NCBI RefSeq assembly: GCF_002860125.1 | Contig: NZ_PGVA01000033.1 | Span: 1 to 41,574 of the forward strand | Length of the DNA stretch: 41,574 bases | Source of the DNA: Bacillus canaveralius | GTDB taxonomy: Bacteria; Bacillota; Bacilli; Bacillales; Cytobacillaceae | Direction of reading: 5' to 3' | Part shown: one piece after another, positions 41,414-41,574 of the stretch | Position numbering within the stretch: the stretch's first letter is position 1 | Layout of the letters: each line of letters begins with the position of its first letter | Notes under the pieces: generated by a model | Database searches by the model: none | Told to the model about the DNA's origin: nothing | Seen by the model: only the letters and a program-made list of their open reading frames with translations | Position numbers and translations under genes: made by a program

Positions 41414-41574
41414 TGTCCCTTGGTCCGCATTCTGACTGGCTTGTGCTTTTTTTGCCTTGCGTGTCCGAACACACCCGCTTTCTGACTGGTTTTCGCTTTT
41501 TTGGCCTTGCTCTGTCCGAACCAGACCCGCTTTCTGACTGGATTTCGCTTTTTTGGCCTTGCCCTGTCCGAACC
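41414..41574. repeat. Tandem repeat of about 51 bp, running off the window
   Basis: Units 41414-41461 (48 bp, most diverged), 41462-41512 (51 bp), 41513-41564 (52 bp) and a partial 41565-41574. Each starts TGTCC and holds CTGACTGG, GCTTTTTT and GCCTTGC. The unequal unit lengths break any reading frame, so it is non-coding. No gene is seen in 41379-41574. Confidence 0.85.

Noticed and set aside
41414-41574. CRISPR array
   Set aside because: Units are contiguous and similar along their whole length, with no unique spacers and no cas genes.

Overview
The window looks like a chromosomal segment of a Bacillaceae bacterium: an endospore-forming, low-to-mid-GC Gram-positive, not B. subtilis itself. 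The backbone follows the B. subtilis ywh-ywf-ywd region left of the replication origin (speE-speB, pbpG, ywhDCB, ywgA, ywfO, rsfA, lipL, pta, hemQ, gerQ, ywdK, ywdI, ung, pdxK). Sporulation genes (rsfA, gerQ, pbpG), bacillithiol synthesis (bshB2), a SigB-type promoter and a near-perfect parS site beside ung agree with this. The genus cannot be fixed from the window.

Layout. 1-15800 is housekeeping and sporulation backbone in short operons, most closed by hairpin terminators shared between convergent genes. 15800-16130 is a composite intergenic repeat; a related copy lies at 9722-9829. 16135-27944 is one minus-strand run of 11 genes: fdhD, fdnG, fdnH, fdnI, fdhE, mobA, moeA, a MoeA-substrate-binding fusion, moaE, moaD and moeB. 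It encodes a membrane formate dehydrogenase plus much of the molybdopterin cofactor assembly it needs. The run sits inside the backbone, between ung/yflT and pdxK. 28317-30879 holds pdxK, yojF-bshB2 and an SRPBCC protein. 31098-38739 is a denitrification module: a Crp/Fnr regulator, then nosC, nosZ, a nosB-like membrane protein, nosD, nosY, nosF and a lipoprotein standing where nosL might be expected. 38779-41345 is an ABC exporter with its TetR regulator. The window ends in a tandem repeat that runs off the edge.

The main result is that fdnG is split by an in-frame TGA exactly at the active-site selenocysteine position of FdnG enzymes. The TGA is followed by a hairpin with the E. coli-type SECIS bulged U and GGUC loop at the same offsets. 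The gene is therefore read here as an intact 992-residue selenoprotein, not a pseudogene.

The formate dehydrogenase operon, the regulator gene and the nos operon each have a Crp/Fnr-type palindrome centred 41.5 or 42.5 bp upstream of an inferred start site with a good -10 box. This suggests one oxygen- or redox-controlled unit that oxidises formate at the membrane, passes electrons to quinone and reduces N2O through NosC and NosZ. The terminal lipoprotein joins a YtkA-like domain (Met/His motif) to a SurA-N-like chaperone domain. It is the best candidate here for an undescribed NosZ maturation factor.
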